In this document: positions 50,847 to 59,951 of the stretch, one piece after another
Layout: every line of letters starts with the position of its first letter
Numbering within the stretch: the first letter of the stretch is position 1
DNA from: Streptomyces sp. CB03234
Lineage (GTDB): Bacteria > Actinomycetota > Actinomycetes > Streptomycetales > Streptomycetaceae
NCBI RefSeq assembly: GCF_001905885.1
Contig: NZ_LIYH01000008.1
Span: 248,001 to 312,000, forward strand
DNA: 64,000 bases
Direction of reading: 5' to 3'
Notes under the pieces: generated by a model
The model's database searches: none
Told to the model about the DNA's origin: nothing
Seen by the model: the letters and a program-made list of their open reading frames with translations, nothing else
Position numbers and translations under genes: made by a program

Positions 50847-50875
50847 CGCCCTGGTCGTCCGGGGTTTCCCGGGTG
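50844..50875 (+). promoter_or_regulatory. 32-bp element shared with 46265-46296
   Basis: Begins at the stop codon of the WD40 gene and matches the element upstream of the I36-like gene at 26 of 32 positions. It is followed by a small TGCCCG-TT-CGGGCA hairpin (50884-50897), which may end the WD40 transcript. Confidence 0.4.
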
Positions 50876-50983
50876 TTTCCCGTTGCCCGTTCGGGCAGGG
50901 CGACGCGGGATGCTCGACGAGCGGGTGCCCCGGGCAGCAGGCTGCTGTCCGGCAGGTGCGTCGACAGGAAACGAGGGTCCAGC

Positions 50984-51829
50984 ATGCTTCGCCGCTCCGG
51001 TCTCATCGGCACTCTCATCGGATTACTGGCCTTCCTCCTCTGGGCACCGGCGCCCGCGTCGGCGGCCTCTGACGGCGCGTGCGCCGTCCGCGCGCCGGGA
51101 GCCTCCGCGGCGGCCGAGCGCGCCGTCGAGGCCGCCTGCGCGCAGGTGGCGGCGGGCGTCTGGTACACCTGGGGCGGCGGTCACGGCCCGAAGCCCGGTC
51201 CCACGTACGGGCAGGTGGACCCGACCGACCCGGCGAGCGAGCACGACCCCGAACGGCTCGGCTTCGACTGCTCCGGGCTGGTCCGGTACGCCTACGCCGA
51301 GGCCACCGGGTCGGACATCCTCAACGGCGTGGCCAGTGCCCAGTACTACACGCACCGCGCGGCCGAACGCTTCACCGCCGCCCAGGGCCTCGCCCCCCTG
51401 GTCCCCGGCGACCTGCTGGTCTGGGGCACCTCGCAGAAGCTGCACCACATCGCCCTCTACCTGGGCGCCGGCACGATGGTGGAGGCCCGGCAGTCGGGCA
51501 CCAAACTCATGGTCAGCGACGTCCGGCTGAACGGCGGCTACTACGGCGCCGTCCGCGTCGACCCCGGCCCGGTGACGGGCCACGTCTTCCAGACCTGGGG
51601 CACCGGCGTGTGGACCAAGGCCGAGCCCTCCACCAAGGCGGCGCGCGTGTACGCCTTCCCGGGACCGACGACGATCCGCGTCCAGTGCCAGAAGCACGCG
51701 GAAACGGTCACCTCCGACGGCTACACCAATGACGCCTGGTCCTACCTCCCCGACTACAGGGCCTGGGTGACCAACATCTACATCCAGGGCCCCGCGCGGC
51801 TGGCAGGAGTCCCCACCTGCTCCTCCTGA
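50984..51829 (+). CDS. Secreted NlpC/P60 cell-wall endopeptidase
   Basis: 281 residues from ATG at 50984 (MLRRSGLIGTLIG). Signal peptide ending near APASAASDG. NlpC/P60 catalytic Cys in LGFDCSGLVRYAY and His in QKLHHIALYLG, with the preceding WYTWGGGHGPKPG block. The C-terminal 80 residues (GVWTKAEPSTKAARVYAFPG onward) look like an SH3b-type module. Hydrolyses peptidoglycan stem peptides outside the cell. Codon 14 (51023-51025) is TTA, tying it to bldA and so to development. Confidence 0.87.
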   Translation: MLRRSGLIGTLIGLLAFLLWAPAPASAASDGACAVRAPGASAAAERAVEAACAQVAAGVWYTWGGGHGPKPGPTYGQVDPTDPASEHDPERLGFDCSGLVRYAYAEATGSDILNGVASAQYYTHRAAERFTAAQGLAPLVPGDLLVWGTSQKLHHIALYLGAGTMVEARQSGTKLMVSDVRLNGGYYGAVRVDPGPVTGHVFQTWGTGVWTKAEPSTKAARVYAFPGPTTIRVQCQKHAETVTSDGYTNDAWSYLPDYRAWVTNIYIQGPARLAGVPTCSS

Positions 51830-51839
51830 CGCCACCGCG

Positions 51840-51891
51840 CGCCGCTCGCACCAGTGACCGCCACGGGGGTCGGCCACTGGTGCGAGCGGCG
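51840..51891. terminator. Bidirectional terminator
   Basis: Perfect 17-bp stem (CGCCGCTCGCACCAGTG and its complement) with an 18-base loop, between the convergent NlpC/P60 and VOC genes. Confidence 0.85.
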
Positions 51892-51916
51892 TCCGCGCCA
51901 TAGGTGCCGGTCGGCG

Positions 51917-52303
51917 TCAGGGGCGGTAGCGCAGCGGGTGGTCCGCGGGGACCTCGGTGAGCACGATGCGGTGGCCGTCCGGGTCGGCGATCCACATCTC
52001 GACCAGGCCCCAGGGTTCCTTCACCGGCTCCCTCAGCACCTGCACACCGCGCCCGGACAGCTCCTCATGAGCCGCGGCGCAGTCGGCGACCTGCATCCAC
52101 AGTTGCAGCGTGGTCGTCGGCGGGTCGTCCGAGCGCCCGGACACCTCGAGGAAGCCGCCTCCGAGGAAGTAGACCGTCCCGCGCTCCGGTCCGGTACCGA
52201 ACTCCCGGTAGACGGCGAGGCCCAGGGTGTCGCCGTAGAAGTCGCGCGAGGCTTGCGGGTCACTGGGACGCAGCAGGACCCTGCTGCTCAATACATGCAC
52301 CAT
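51917..52303 (-). CDS. VOC-family (glyoxalase/bleomycin-resistance-fold) protein
   Basis: 128 residues from ATG at 52303 (MVHVLSSRVLLRP). Single VOC module: SDPQASRDFYGDTLGLAVYR, FLGGGFLEVSG, LWMQVADCAAAHEEL and VEMWIADPDGHRIVLTE. Metal-site residues appear at the usual strand positions. No substrate is implied by the context. Confidence 0.82.
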   Translation of the reverse strand: MVHVLSSRVLLRPSDPQASRDFYGDTLGLAVYREFGTGPERGTVYFLGGGFLEVSGRSDDPPTTTLQLWMQVADCAAAHEELSGRGVQVLREPVKEPWGLVEMWIADPDGHRIVLTEVPADHPLRYRP

Positions 52304-52375
52304 GGGCGGACCTTACGCGATCGTCCCCAGGGAGCCCCTTCCGCGCCGCCGTACCACTCAGCGCGCCCGGCACGG

Positions 52376-52579
52376 TTACGCGCGGCCGAGCAGCCGTTCG
52401 TGTTCGTCGTCCGTGACCTGTGTCCCCGAGTACGGCAGCAGCTGCGGGATGCCGTCGACGACGGGGTACAGGCGCCGCAGGCGCGGGTTGTAGAGGGCCT
52501 CGTGGGCCGGCAGGAGGGTGAGAGGGCCCTTGTCCAGGGGGCAGACGAGGATCTTCAGCAGCGGGTCATCGGGCTTCAT
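52376..52579 (-). CDS. Trm112-family protein
   Basis: 67 residues from ATG at 52579 (MKPDDPLLKILVCP). Typical UPF0434/Trm112 fold: LVCPLDKGPLTLL, RLRRLYPVVDGIPQLLP. Such proteins activate methyltransferases. The second CxxC of zinc-binding versions is absent. Overlaps the transporter gene end by 14 bases and sits in the same transcription unit as a SAM methyltransferase. Confidence 0.82.
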   Translation of the reverse strand: MKPDDPLLKILVCPLDKGPLTLLPAHEALYNPRLRRLYPVVDGIPQLLPYSGTQVTDDEHERLLGRA

Positions 52580-53489
52580 GGCTCGGCTCCTTGGGTTGCT
52601 GAGCGGACTGGACGGACAGCGCGAGAAGGACGGACACGGCCAGGGACGCTCCCACCAGCAGCAGGAACAGGCGCAGCGGCTCCTCGGGCAGCGACTCGCC
52701 GAACGCGAGGGTGCCCAGCGTCGCGGTGTACAGGCACGAGGTCGTCGTGCAGACCGGGACGACCAGGGACGCCCGGCAGCGCTGCAGTGCCGTCTGCGAC
52801 AGGACCAGCCCACCGGCGCCCGTGATCAGCAGCAGGTACGGGTACGGGGTCACCGCCAGCGAGAGCGCCGAGGCGAGCGGCGCGTCGAGGGCGAGGCGCG
52901 CGGAGATGCCCTTGATGGCCAGGGAGCTGACTCCGTAGACCAGGCCGACGGCGACCGCGTACGCGATCCCCGCCGGGGGTGCCGCGTGCCGGCGGCGGGC
53001 CGTGCGGCGCTCGGCGGTGGCGTACAGCCAGAAACCGGCGACGAGTGAGACGGCGCTGAGAGCGAGGACGGCGGCGGCGGACGCGCTGTCGCCCACCGCG
53101 TCCGTGTCCTGGCGCAGTGAGGCGACCACCATCAGCAGCGCGGCCAGGATTCCGGCCGTGGCGTACCGCTCGCGCGGTGACAGGCGTTCGCCGAGGACCA
53201 GGGACGACAGCAGGAGGAGCAGGACGAGCCCGGAGACGAACAGGCCCTGCGCGGCTGCCATCGGCAGCGTCCGGTACACCACCAGCTGCGCCCCGAAACC
53301 GCCCGCCAGGGCCAGTGAGCCGACGATCCACAGCGGGCTGCCGAGCAGCAGCCGCACCAGGCGCAGGGGGCGGCGGACGTCGAGGGCCGGGATGGCGGAC
53401 AGGGCGCGCTTCTCCAGGACGAAGCCGGAGCTGTAGAGGACGTTCGCGGACAGCGCGGCCGCCACACCCCACCACATCGCGCTCGTCAC
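52566..53489 (-). CDS. DMT/EamA-like transporter
   Basis: 307 residues from ATG at 53489 with about ten membrane helices in two EamA-like halves (first half from ALSANVLYSSGFVLEKRAL; second from GIAYAVAVGLVYGVSSLAIK). The SGFVLEKRAL and GAQLVVYRTLPMAAAQGLF patterns are closest to the NIPA/DMT branch in Streptomyces. Substrate unknown. Coupled to the methyltransferase gene upstream (ATGA), so a flippase or exporter role in the glycan pathway is possible. Confidence 0.75.
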   Translation of the reverse strand: MTSAMWWGVAAALSANVLYSSGFVLEKRALSAIPALDVRRPLRLVRLLLGSPLWIVGSLALAGGFGAQLVVYRTLPMAAAQGLFVSGLVLLLLLSSLVLGERLSPRERYATAGILAALLMVVASLRQDTDAVGDSASAAAVLALSAVSLVAGFWLYATAERRTARRRHAAPPAGIAYAVAVGLVYGVSSLAIKGISARLALDAPLASALSLAVTPYPYLLLITGAGGLVLSQTALQRCRASLVVPVCTTTSCLYTATLGTLAFGESLPEEPLRLFLLLVGASLAVSVLLALSVQSAQQPKEPSHEAR

Positions 53490-54217
53490 CGGGCGCGCCG
53501 GGCGTGCACCAGCAGGATCGAGGCCGCGCTCGGCACCGCGCAGGCCAGCCGGTCCAGCGGGCGCAGCGCACGCGGTACGCCGTGGAAGGGCGCCCCGGCG
53601 ACGCGGACGACCCGGAACCCGGAGGCGGTCAGGAACTCCCGCAGGGCGCGGGCGGTGTAGAGGCGCAGGTGGCCCACCACCTCCGAGCCGGGGCGGCCGT
53701 GGATGCCGCGCAGGCTGACCTCGGAGAACACCGGCTGGACGCCGGCGAGGAGGAGGGCACGGTTGTACCAGGCGGCCAGGTTCGGGGTGGACAGCATCAG
53801 GTGGCCGCCGGGTGCCAGGACGCGGCGCAGCTCGTCGAGCGCGCTGTCCGGGTCGACGAGGTGTTCGACGACCTCGCTGAACAGGACGGCGTCCACCGCC
53901 CCGTCCGCGAACGGCAGTCCGCCGTCGCCCAGTTCGCCGCGCACGACCGTGCCGATGCGGGGCGCGGCCCGGCGCAGCGCGTCCTGCGACCAGTCGACGC
54001 CGATGATCCGGTGGCCGCGGAGCAGGGGGGCCGCGACGGCCGCGGCGGTGCCGTCCCCGCAGCCGACGTCCAGGACGGTGGCGCCGGTCCTGTCCCGCAG
54101 GGCGTCGGCCAGCATGTGTGCCTGGCGGCGGCTGCGGGCGTCACCGGAGGCGACGGGGACGGCCGGGTTCTCGTAGAAGTCCCGCAAGCCGGGCGCGGGG
54201 GGCCGCACCGTGGTCAT
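53486..54217 (-). CDS. Class I SAM-dependent methyltransferase
   Basis: 243 residues from ATG at 54217 (MTTVRPPAPGLRDFYENP). SAM motif I VLDVGCGDGTAAAVAAP near residue 48, then IIGVDWSQDAL, AVLFSEVVEHLVDPDSALDE and LAPGGHLMLSTPN. Ubiquinone/glycan methyltransferase type. Coupled by 4-base overlaps to the acyltransferase upstream and the transporter downstream. Likely methylates a sugar or lipid head group. Confidence 0.84.
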   Translation of the reverse strand: MTTVRPPAPGLRDFYENPAVPVASGDARSRRQAHMLADALRDRTGATVLDVGCGDGTAAAVAAPLLRGHRIIGVDWSQDALRRAAPRIGTVVRGELGDGGLPFADGAVDAVLFSEVVEHLVDPDSALDELRRVLAPGGHLMLSTPNLAAWYNRALLLAGVQPVFSEVSLRGIHGRPGSEVVGHLRLYTARALREFLTASGFRVVRVAGAPFHGVPRALRPLDRLACAVPSAASILLVHARRAR

Positions 54218-55512
54218 ACGGTCCCGCCCGTCTCGTCGAGGTGCTGGGCGAACAGGTCGCGCAGCCGGGTGCCGTCGTCCGGGCCGAGCAGCGCGGCCGA
54301 CCAGCGCAGCGCGAGGTGCAGCCGGCCGCCGGTGCTGGCCGTGGTGACGGTCAGGCCGCGCGGCATGCGCGCCGGGGCGGAGAACCAGACGGCCCGCGCC
54401 GTGCCCACCCCTTCGCCGAAGTCGAGCGGGTAGGGCACCCGGCCGATGTTGCTGAGGAGTGTGGTGGACGTCCACGGTGCCAGGGCACGGCGTGCGGTGC
54501 GCGCCATCAGGGAGCGGACCGCCACCGGCAGGACGGGTGCGGTCAGCAGGACGGCGCCACGGCCGAGTTGGGGGCGGTACAGGGCCTTCAGCGCACGGGT
54601 GCGGGCGGCGGTCAGCCGGAGCAGGTCGGCCGTGGGGAGCGCCAACTCGCGTGGGGTGAAGGGGACTTCCACCAGGCGGGTGCCGTTGCCGATGGGCATG
54701 TCCATTCCGCGTGGCCGGTCGTCCACGGGCATGGTGATACGCATCGGGCGTGGCCGGTCACGCCCCTGGTTCCACCGGGCGATCATCCGGGCCGTGGCCA
54801 CCATGAGCTGGTCGTTGACCGTGTACGGGGCGTCCTTGGGCCGCTCGGGTACGCCCAGTTCGGTGACCAGCATGCCGTTGGCGGCGTGGCCGGGGCCCGG
54901 GGTTCCCCGGGCGACCCGCGCCACCCGGGCGAAGCCGGTGCCGCCGGGCTCGGGGAACAGGCCGCGCGGCGCGCCGTCGGCCGGGGGCCGTACGGGGGGT
55001 GTCGCGGGCGAGTTGTCCCGGCCGCCGTAGAGTTCCGCGGCGGTCGCCAGGACCCGGAGGCAGGCGGGGCCGTCCAGTGCCGTGTGGTTGATGGTGAGGA
55101 CCAGGACGCGGTCGACGATCTCCAGCCGTACCGGCGGGGACACGGTGAGGGGCGGGGCCTCGCTCAGGGCCCGCTGCCTCGCCCGCTCCAGCGCGCCGGG
55201 TCCGGGGGCGGGTACGGAGACGACCTCGGCGCCGGTGTCGGGGCCGGCGGTCAGCTCCCACGCGTACCGCCGCCGGTACCAGGGCCCGGGCGCCTCGCGC
55301 ATCAGGATGCGCGGGTGGCGCCGGAGGGCCTCGGTGAACGCGGCGCTCAGCCGCGCGGCATCGGGACGGCCCGGGAGGTGCACCTCGATGTGGACCGTCT
55401 CCGGCTCCTGCGGGGTCAGGCAGTGCCGGGTCACCTCGTCGACCGTGGAGAAGGGCACCCGGACGAGCGGCTCGCGGCCGCCCTGCCGGGCCGGGTGGTG
55501 CAGTGCCGTCAT
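54214..55512 (-). CDS. Condensation-domain-like acyltransferase (PapA-type)
   Basis: 432 residues from ATG at 55512, coupled to the AftD gene. Chloramphenicol-acetyltransferase/condensation superfamily: catalytic HxxxDG appears as INHTALDGPA (near residue 144), and PYPLDFGEGVGTARAVW stands where the DFGWG structural motif is expected. The preceding His of HHxxxDG is Asn, as in several stand-alone acyltransferases. Probably transfers an acyl group to a sugar or lipid acceptor in the pathway of the neighbouring glycosyltransferases; the acyl donor is unknown. Confidence 0.75.
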   Translation of the reverse strand: MTALHHPARQGGREPLVRVPFSTVDEVTRHCLTPQEPETVHIEVHLPGRPDAARLSAAFTEALRRHPRILMREAPGPWYRRRYAWELTAGPDTGAEVVSVPAPGPGALERARQRALSEAPPLTVSPPVRLEIVDRVLVLTINHTALDGPACLRVLATAAELYGGRDNSPATPPVRPPADGAPRGLFPEPGGTGFARVARVARGTPGPGHAANGMLVTELGVPERPKDAPYTVNDQLMVATARMIARWNQGRDRPRPMRITMPVDDRPRGMDMPIGNGTRLVEVPFTPRELALPTADLLRLTAARTRALKALYRPQLGRGAVLLTAPVLPVAVRSLMARTARRALAPWTSTTLLSNIGRVPYPLDFGEGVGTARAVWFSAPARMPRGLTVTTASTGGRLHLALRWSAALLGPDDGTRLRDLFAQHLDETGGTV

Positions 55513-58500
55513 CGGCCGGTTCCCTCGTCTGGCGGGCGTGGTGCGGACGTTCGCCGCCGCTGTGGCAGCGGGGTGGTGCGCGGGTCGGGCCGCGTGTCCG
55601 GCGCCGGGGGCGGGGCACCGTGATCCGCGCCGGCCTGTGCCGGTGGCGTACGCCCGCTTCGCGGCGCCTCCCCGGTGGCCGGGGGCCCTGGTGCGTGCCC
55701 CGGGGCCCCGGAAGCACGCGTGTGAGCGGGACCGTTGGGGCCGCCCGTACCGCCGGGACCCGCCTGCACACCCGGGCCACCCGGGCCACCGGCGCCACCC
55801 GGGCCACTGCGTGCCGCCCGCCGCCAGGTCGCCCGGCCCGTGGTCACCACGGCCGCCGCCAGTGCCGTCACGGCGAGGAACTGGGCCACCGGCCCGAACG
55901 CCCCCTCCCGTGCCGACGGCAGGGCGCCCGCCTCCCAGGCCGCCACGATGCCCGCCGCGCCCATGGCGGCCAACGCCACCGGCACCAGCAGCGAGCGCCG
56001 CAGGTGCGCGATCACGGCGAGGACGGGGACGACGAGCGCCGCCCATCCGGCGACCAGCGCGACCACCACGGTCAGCGCCACCACCCCCAGCACGGGCCCG
56101 GGTGCCGGGACCTCGCCCGGTTCGGCGGCATCGGAACGCCGAGCACGCCCCAGGAGCAGCACCAGCCCCACCAGCACCAGGACGCCCACCGCACCTCCGA
56201 TGAGCCCGGCGACGTACCACCGCGCCGGGGCGAACTCCAGCCGCACGGTGCCGCCTTCGCCTTCCGGGATCAGGAAGCCCTGCTGCCAGCCGTCGATCCG
56301 TACCGGTGTCAGGTCGCGCCCGTCCAGGGTGGCGCGCCAGCCGTCGTTGTGGTTCTCGAACAGCTGGAGGTACGAGGCCGGGCCGGTACCCACGTCCAGG
56401 GTGCGCCGGTCGCCCGACCAGTCGCCGACGGTCAGTTCGCGCCGTTCCGCCGCCGTGGCGGGGGCGGGCGCCCGGCCCCGGGTGAGGGTCAGGTCGGTGA
56501 TGGCGAGCGGACCGGTGTCCCCCGCCTCCACCTGGTGGGTGCCGGCGGCCAGCCGGGCGGTGCCGCCGCTTTCGGCGCCCGCGCACAGGGCGACGTCGAC
56601 CGGGCGGCGCTCGGTCAGGTCGCGGAGCTTGCCGCGGGCGGTGGTCGCGTGCAGCGTGCCGTCGATGGACAGCACCGGGCCCTGGCCGCAGGGCAGCTCG
56701 AATGCCGTGTCGGGGTCCGGCTGCGGCACCCGATACGCGTCGAGTGCCGGTACGTACACCTCGCTGAGCCCGACCGGCAGTTGCAGCCGGCCGTCGGCGA
56801 CCGGGTTGTGCAGCGTCAGCGGCGCGGTCCGGGAGATGGTGATGTCGAGCCGGTCGGTCCTGATGGGCTGGAAGCGGGCGAGGCCGTTCTCGTCCACCGA
56901 GGCGGTCGCCGCGCCGTCCGGTGAGCTGATCTCCACCTGCTGGGCGCGGGTGGACAGGCCTCCCGCCGGTGCGAACACGATCTCCCCGACCGCCCGTTTC
57001 TCCGGCCACCGCAGGTGGATCACCGCGCGCTCCCCGGCGATCCACGCCGTGGTGAGGTCGCCGTCGACGAGGTTGCGCGGGCTGAGCGACGAGCCGAGCC
57101 GGGCCGTCGAGTCGGCGGTGGCGGTGAGCTTCCTGCGCTGCTCGGGTGCCAGCCGGTACAGCAGCTGGTCCAGTGCGTCGCCCGGTACGGGCAGCGCGGT
57201 CGCCCGCAGCGCGTACGCGCCCGGCGTCCGGGTCAGGAACTGCCGGTGCAGCCCGACTTCGGCGGACGCGGGCGACAGGCCGCCGGGGTCGCTGCCCCGG
57301 TGCAGGGCGTAGACCTCCTGGGGCGCGCTCTCCTCGCCCGCGGTGTCCTCCGGGAGGGCCAGCAGCCGGGTGACCGTGACGCCGGGGATGTCGACGGACG
57401 AGAAGCCCGCACCGATCAGGCCCGGCCGGCCCTGCTGGGCACCCTCGATGGTGATCTTCAGGTGGCCGCTCTCCCCCGCCGGTACCCGCACCGTCTGCGG
57501 CGTACCGTCCGGCCGGAGCGGACTGACCTCGCTGCCCCGCTCGGTCTCGACCCGTACGGAGGTGGCCGCCGCGCGCAACCCGCCGGAGGGCAGCGGTGTC
57601 AGCCGGATCGAGCCGGGCAGGGACAGCTTCCGCTCGAAGTCGACGCGCAGCCACTGGCCGACCGGGGAGTCGGCGCCGCCCTCGGTCCAGGCGGTGTCGG
57701 GGTTGCCGTCGAACGCGTTCACCGGGTCGTACTGCGGCAGGTGGAACAGCCAGTTGCCGCTGCTCGACGCCGTGACGGACGCGGCTCCGCGCAGCACGGC
57801 CGTCGTCTGGTGCCGGATGTCGTCCACGGGCAGGATCTGCCGGGGCGGGCGGCCCGGGTCCTGGACGCTTGCCGAGGGATTCCGCTCCGTCGCCGTATAG
57901 GTGTACGAGGTGTTGGTGTTGACCAGCCCGAACCGGGTGTCCGCGCGCCGCAGTCCGTCCCCCACGGCCCGTACGGGCGGTGTGCCCACGCCCGGGGTCG
58001 CGTCGCCGGCGAGTACGGCGGGCCGGTCGCGCATCAGCGGGTCGGCGGACAGCCGCAGCAGGGACTCGGGGCCGCCGCTGACGACGGCCGTGTCCGCGAC
58101 GGGCTTGACGGCGGCCCGGCCGGGCCGCTGGACGGCCCGCGGCGGTTCGTAGATCTCCACTGCCTGCCGGCGGGGGTAGAGGCCCTCGATCTGTACGGGG
58201 GTGTCGTCCGGGATCCGCCCGCCGGTGAGGACGGGGCCGAAGCCGGTGATCCGCCGGTAGCCGGAGGCCTCCAGCGTCCGTTCGACGGTCTGCGGCGGGA
58301 CGTAGCCGATCTGGTCGGGGTCGAGGTCGTTGCGTACGACGACGTAATGGAGCCCCGCCCGGTGCAAGTAGTCGCTCAGGCCCGGCACTTCACCGCCGGA
58401 CAGCAGCGCCTGCTCCACGGCGTCCATCGCCCGCCGGTTGCCGGGCGTGCCGAACGGCACGTAGTCGCGTTGCGCCCACGGGGATTCGGCGAGGACGTCG

Positions 58501-59951
58501 AGGGGCTGGTCGATGGTGGTGCCCCAGGTGTGTATGCCGTGGGCGGTCGCGGGGACGACGAGGGCGCGGGTCGTGGGCGAGTGCTCCTTCAGCCAGTCGG
58601 CGGTGCGCTCCCAGTGGGTGGGGAGCTTGCTGAAGGCACCCGGCTGGAGGATGCTCCCGTTGACGTACGGCAGGATCAGGCCGGGCAGGACGAGCGCGGC
58701 GGCGACCAGCGGGACGTACGGCCGCCGGCGTGCCGCGCGCAGGCCGCGCCGGCGGGCGAGGACCGCGGTGAGGTGGGCGAGCCCGAGGACGAGGGCGAGC
58801 GCGAGGCCCGGCTGGAACTTGTAGATGTTGCGGAACGGTACGAGCCAGCCGTTCAGCCAGTCCTGCACGGTCCCGTGGAAGAGCCCGCCGAGCGGGCCGC
58901 CGTACCCGGCCAGGGTCACCAGGGCCACGGACAGCACCACGAGCAGGAGCCAGCGCCGCTCCGGGATGTCGCGCCGGGCGAGGCCCGCCAGTCCGAGGGC
59001 GGCGGCGAACGCCGAGCAGAGGACGGTGAGGACCGAGGTCGCCACCGTCCAGCCGGCGGGCAGCCATGCCTCACCGAAGTGGAGGTAGGCCACCCAGTTG
59101 CCCGCGCCGCGCAGCAGTTCGGTGGCGGACATGGTGGCCGTCGTGGTCTCGGACTGCTCGACGTACGGGAGGAAGTTCTCGCCGTACAGGCCCAGCAGGA
59201 GCAGGGGGATCACCCACCAGGCGGTGGCGAGGAGCACCCCGGGGATCCACCAGGCGAGCAGGGACCGGCGCCGGGGGCCAGCCGGCCGGCTGAGCAGGTA
59301 CAGGCCGACGGGCAGCAGGGAGGCGAGCGTGGAGGCCGCGTTGACGCCGCCCATGAAGGGGATGAGCAGCGCGGAGCGCAGGGCGGCGGCCCTGGCGGGG
59401 GTGCGGGGGTCGGTGAGGGGCAGGAGCACCCAGGGCAGCAGGGCTCCTGGCAGCGCGGCGGCGGACGTGGAGCCGATCACCACGGTGAAGGTGGGCCACA
59501 GCGCGTACGCCACGGCGGCGAGCAGCCGGGTGCGGGCGGTGCCGGTGTCCAGCCGTTCGGCGAGCCGCAGCGCGCCCCAGAAGGCGGTGGTCACGATGAT
59601 CGACAGCCACAGCCGCTCGGCCAGCCACACCGGGACCTGCGCCAGGTCGGCGAGCGCGTAGAACGGCAGCATGGGGAAGGCGTAGCCGACGTACTGGTCG
59701 AAGATCCCGCCGAATCCGGCGCGGTGGTGCCAGAGCTCGCCGAGGTCGGCGAGGAAGCGCAGCGGGTCGAGTGCAACGCCCAGCTTGGTGTCGAACGTCA
59801 TCCTGCCCGGTGACACGGCCAGGAACGCGAGCAGTACGGCGGCCCAAAAGCCCCACAGCCAGCGGCGCGACCGCGGCCCGCCGGCCGGTTCGGCGGCGGG
59901 CGGCGCTCCGGGCGCGGGCGTGTGGGGAGGCGCCGGGATGGTGGTGGTCAT
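55509..59951 (-). CDS. aftD: AftD-type alpha-(1-3)-arabinofuranosyltransferase
   Basis: 1480 residues from ATG at 59951, overlapping the methyltransferase stop. Residues about 30-440 hold eleven or so helices of a GT-C membrane transferase with DUF3367 features (SPGRMTFDTKLGVALDPLRF, FDQYVGYAFPMLPFYALADL, PFRNIYKFQPGLALALVLGL). The exported middle carries two discoidin-like sugar-binding stretches (NAFDGNPDTAWTEGG near 745; RNLVDGDLTTAWIAGE near 967). Helices return at about 1250-1370, followed by a Pro/Gly-rich tail. Mycobacterial AftD adds alpha-1,3 arabinofuranose to arabinogalactan and lipoarabinomannan from decaprenyl-phosphoarabinose. Streptomyces lack mycolyl-arabinogalactan, so the acceptor here is open. 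Confidence 0.85.
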   Translation of the reverse strand: MTTTIPAPPHTPAPGAPPAAEPAGGPRSRRWLWGFWAAVLLAFLAVSPGRMTFDTKLGVALDPLRFLADLGELWHHRAGFGGIFDQYVGYAFPMLPFYALADLAQVPVWLAERLWLSIIVTTAFWGALRLAERLDTGTARTRLLAAVAYALWPTFTVVIGSTSAAALPGALLPWVLLPLTDPRTPARAAALRSALLIPFMGGVNAASTLASLLPVGLYLLSRPAGPRRRSLLAWWIPGVLLATAWWVIPLLLLGLYGENFLPYVEQSETTTATMSATELLRGAGNWVAYLHFGEAWLPAGWTVATSVLTVLCSAFAAALGLAGLARRDIPERRWLLLVVLSVALVTLAGYGGPLGGLFHGTVQDWLNGWLVPFRNIYKFQPGLALALVLGLAHLTAVLARRRGLRAARRRPYVPLVAAALVLPGLILPYVNGSILQPGAFSKLPTHWERTADWLKEHSPTTRALVVPATAHGIHTWGTTIDQPLDVLAESPWAQRDYVPFGTPGNRRAMDAVEQALLSGGEVPGLSDYLHRAGLHYVVVRNDLDPDQIGYVPPQTVERTLEASGYRRITGFGPVLTGGRIPDDTPVQIEGLYPRRQAVEIYEPPRAVQRPGRAAVKPVADTAVVSGGPESLLRLSADPLMRDRPAVLAGDATPGVGTPPVRAVGDGLRRADTRFGLVNTNTSYTYTATERNPSASVQDPGRPPRQILPVDDIRHQTTAVLRGAASVTASSSGNWLFHLPQYDPVNAFDGNPDTAWTEGGADSPVGQWLRVDFERKLSLPGSIRLTPLPSGGLRAAATSVRVETERGSEVSPLRPDGTPQTVRVPAGESGHLKITIEGAQQGRPGLIGAGFSSVDIPGVTVTRLLALPEDTAGEESAPQEVYALHRGSDPGGLSPASAEVGLHRQFLTRTPGAYALRATALPVPGDALDQLLYRLAPEQRRKLTATADSTARLGSSLSPRNLVDGDLTTAWIAGERAVIHLRWPEKRAVGEIVFAPAGGLSTRAQQVEISSPDGAATASVDENGLARFQPIRTDRLDITISRTAPLTLHNPVADGRLQLPVGLSEVYVPALDAYRVPQPDPDTAFELPCGQGPVLSIDGTLHATTARGKLRDLTERRPVDVALCAGAESGGTARLAAGTHQVEAGDTGPLAITDLTLTRGRAPAPATAAERRELTVGDWSGDRRTLDVGTGPASYLQLFENHNDGWRATLDGRDLTPVRIDGWQQGFLIPEGEGGTVRLEFAPARWYVAGLIGGAVGVLVLVGLVLLLGRARRSDAAEPGEVPAPGPVLGVVALTVVVALVAGWAALVVPVLAVIAHLRRSLLVPVALAAMGAAGIVAAWEAGALPSAREGAFGPVAQFLAVTALAAAVVTTGRATWRRAARSGPGGAGGPGGPGVQAGPGGTGGPNGPAHTRASGAPGHAPGPPATGEAPRSGRTPPAQAGADHGAPPPAPDTRPDPRTTPLPQRRRTSAPRPPDEGTGR

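Noticed and set aside
57015..59813. A 932-codon plus-strand frame opposite the AftD gene
   Set aside because: Same GC artefact; low-complexity Gly/Glu/Gln/Arg translation with no domain, opposite a convincing transferase.
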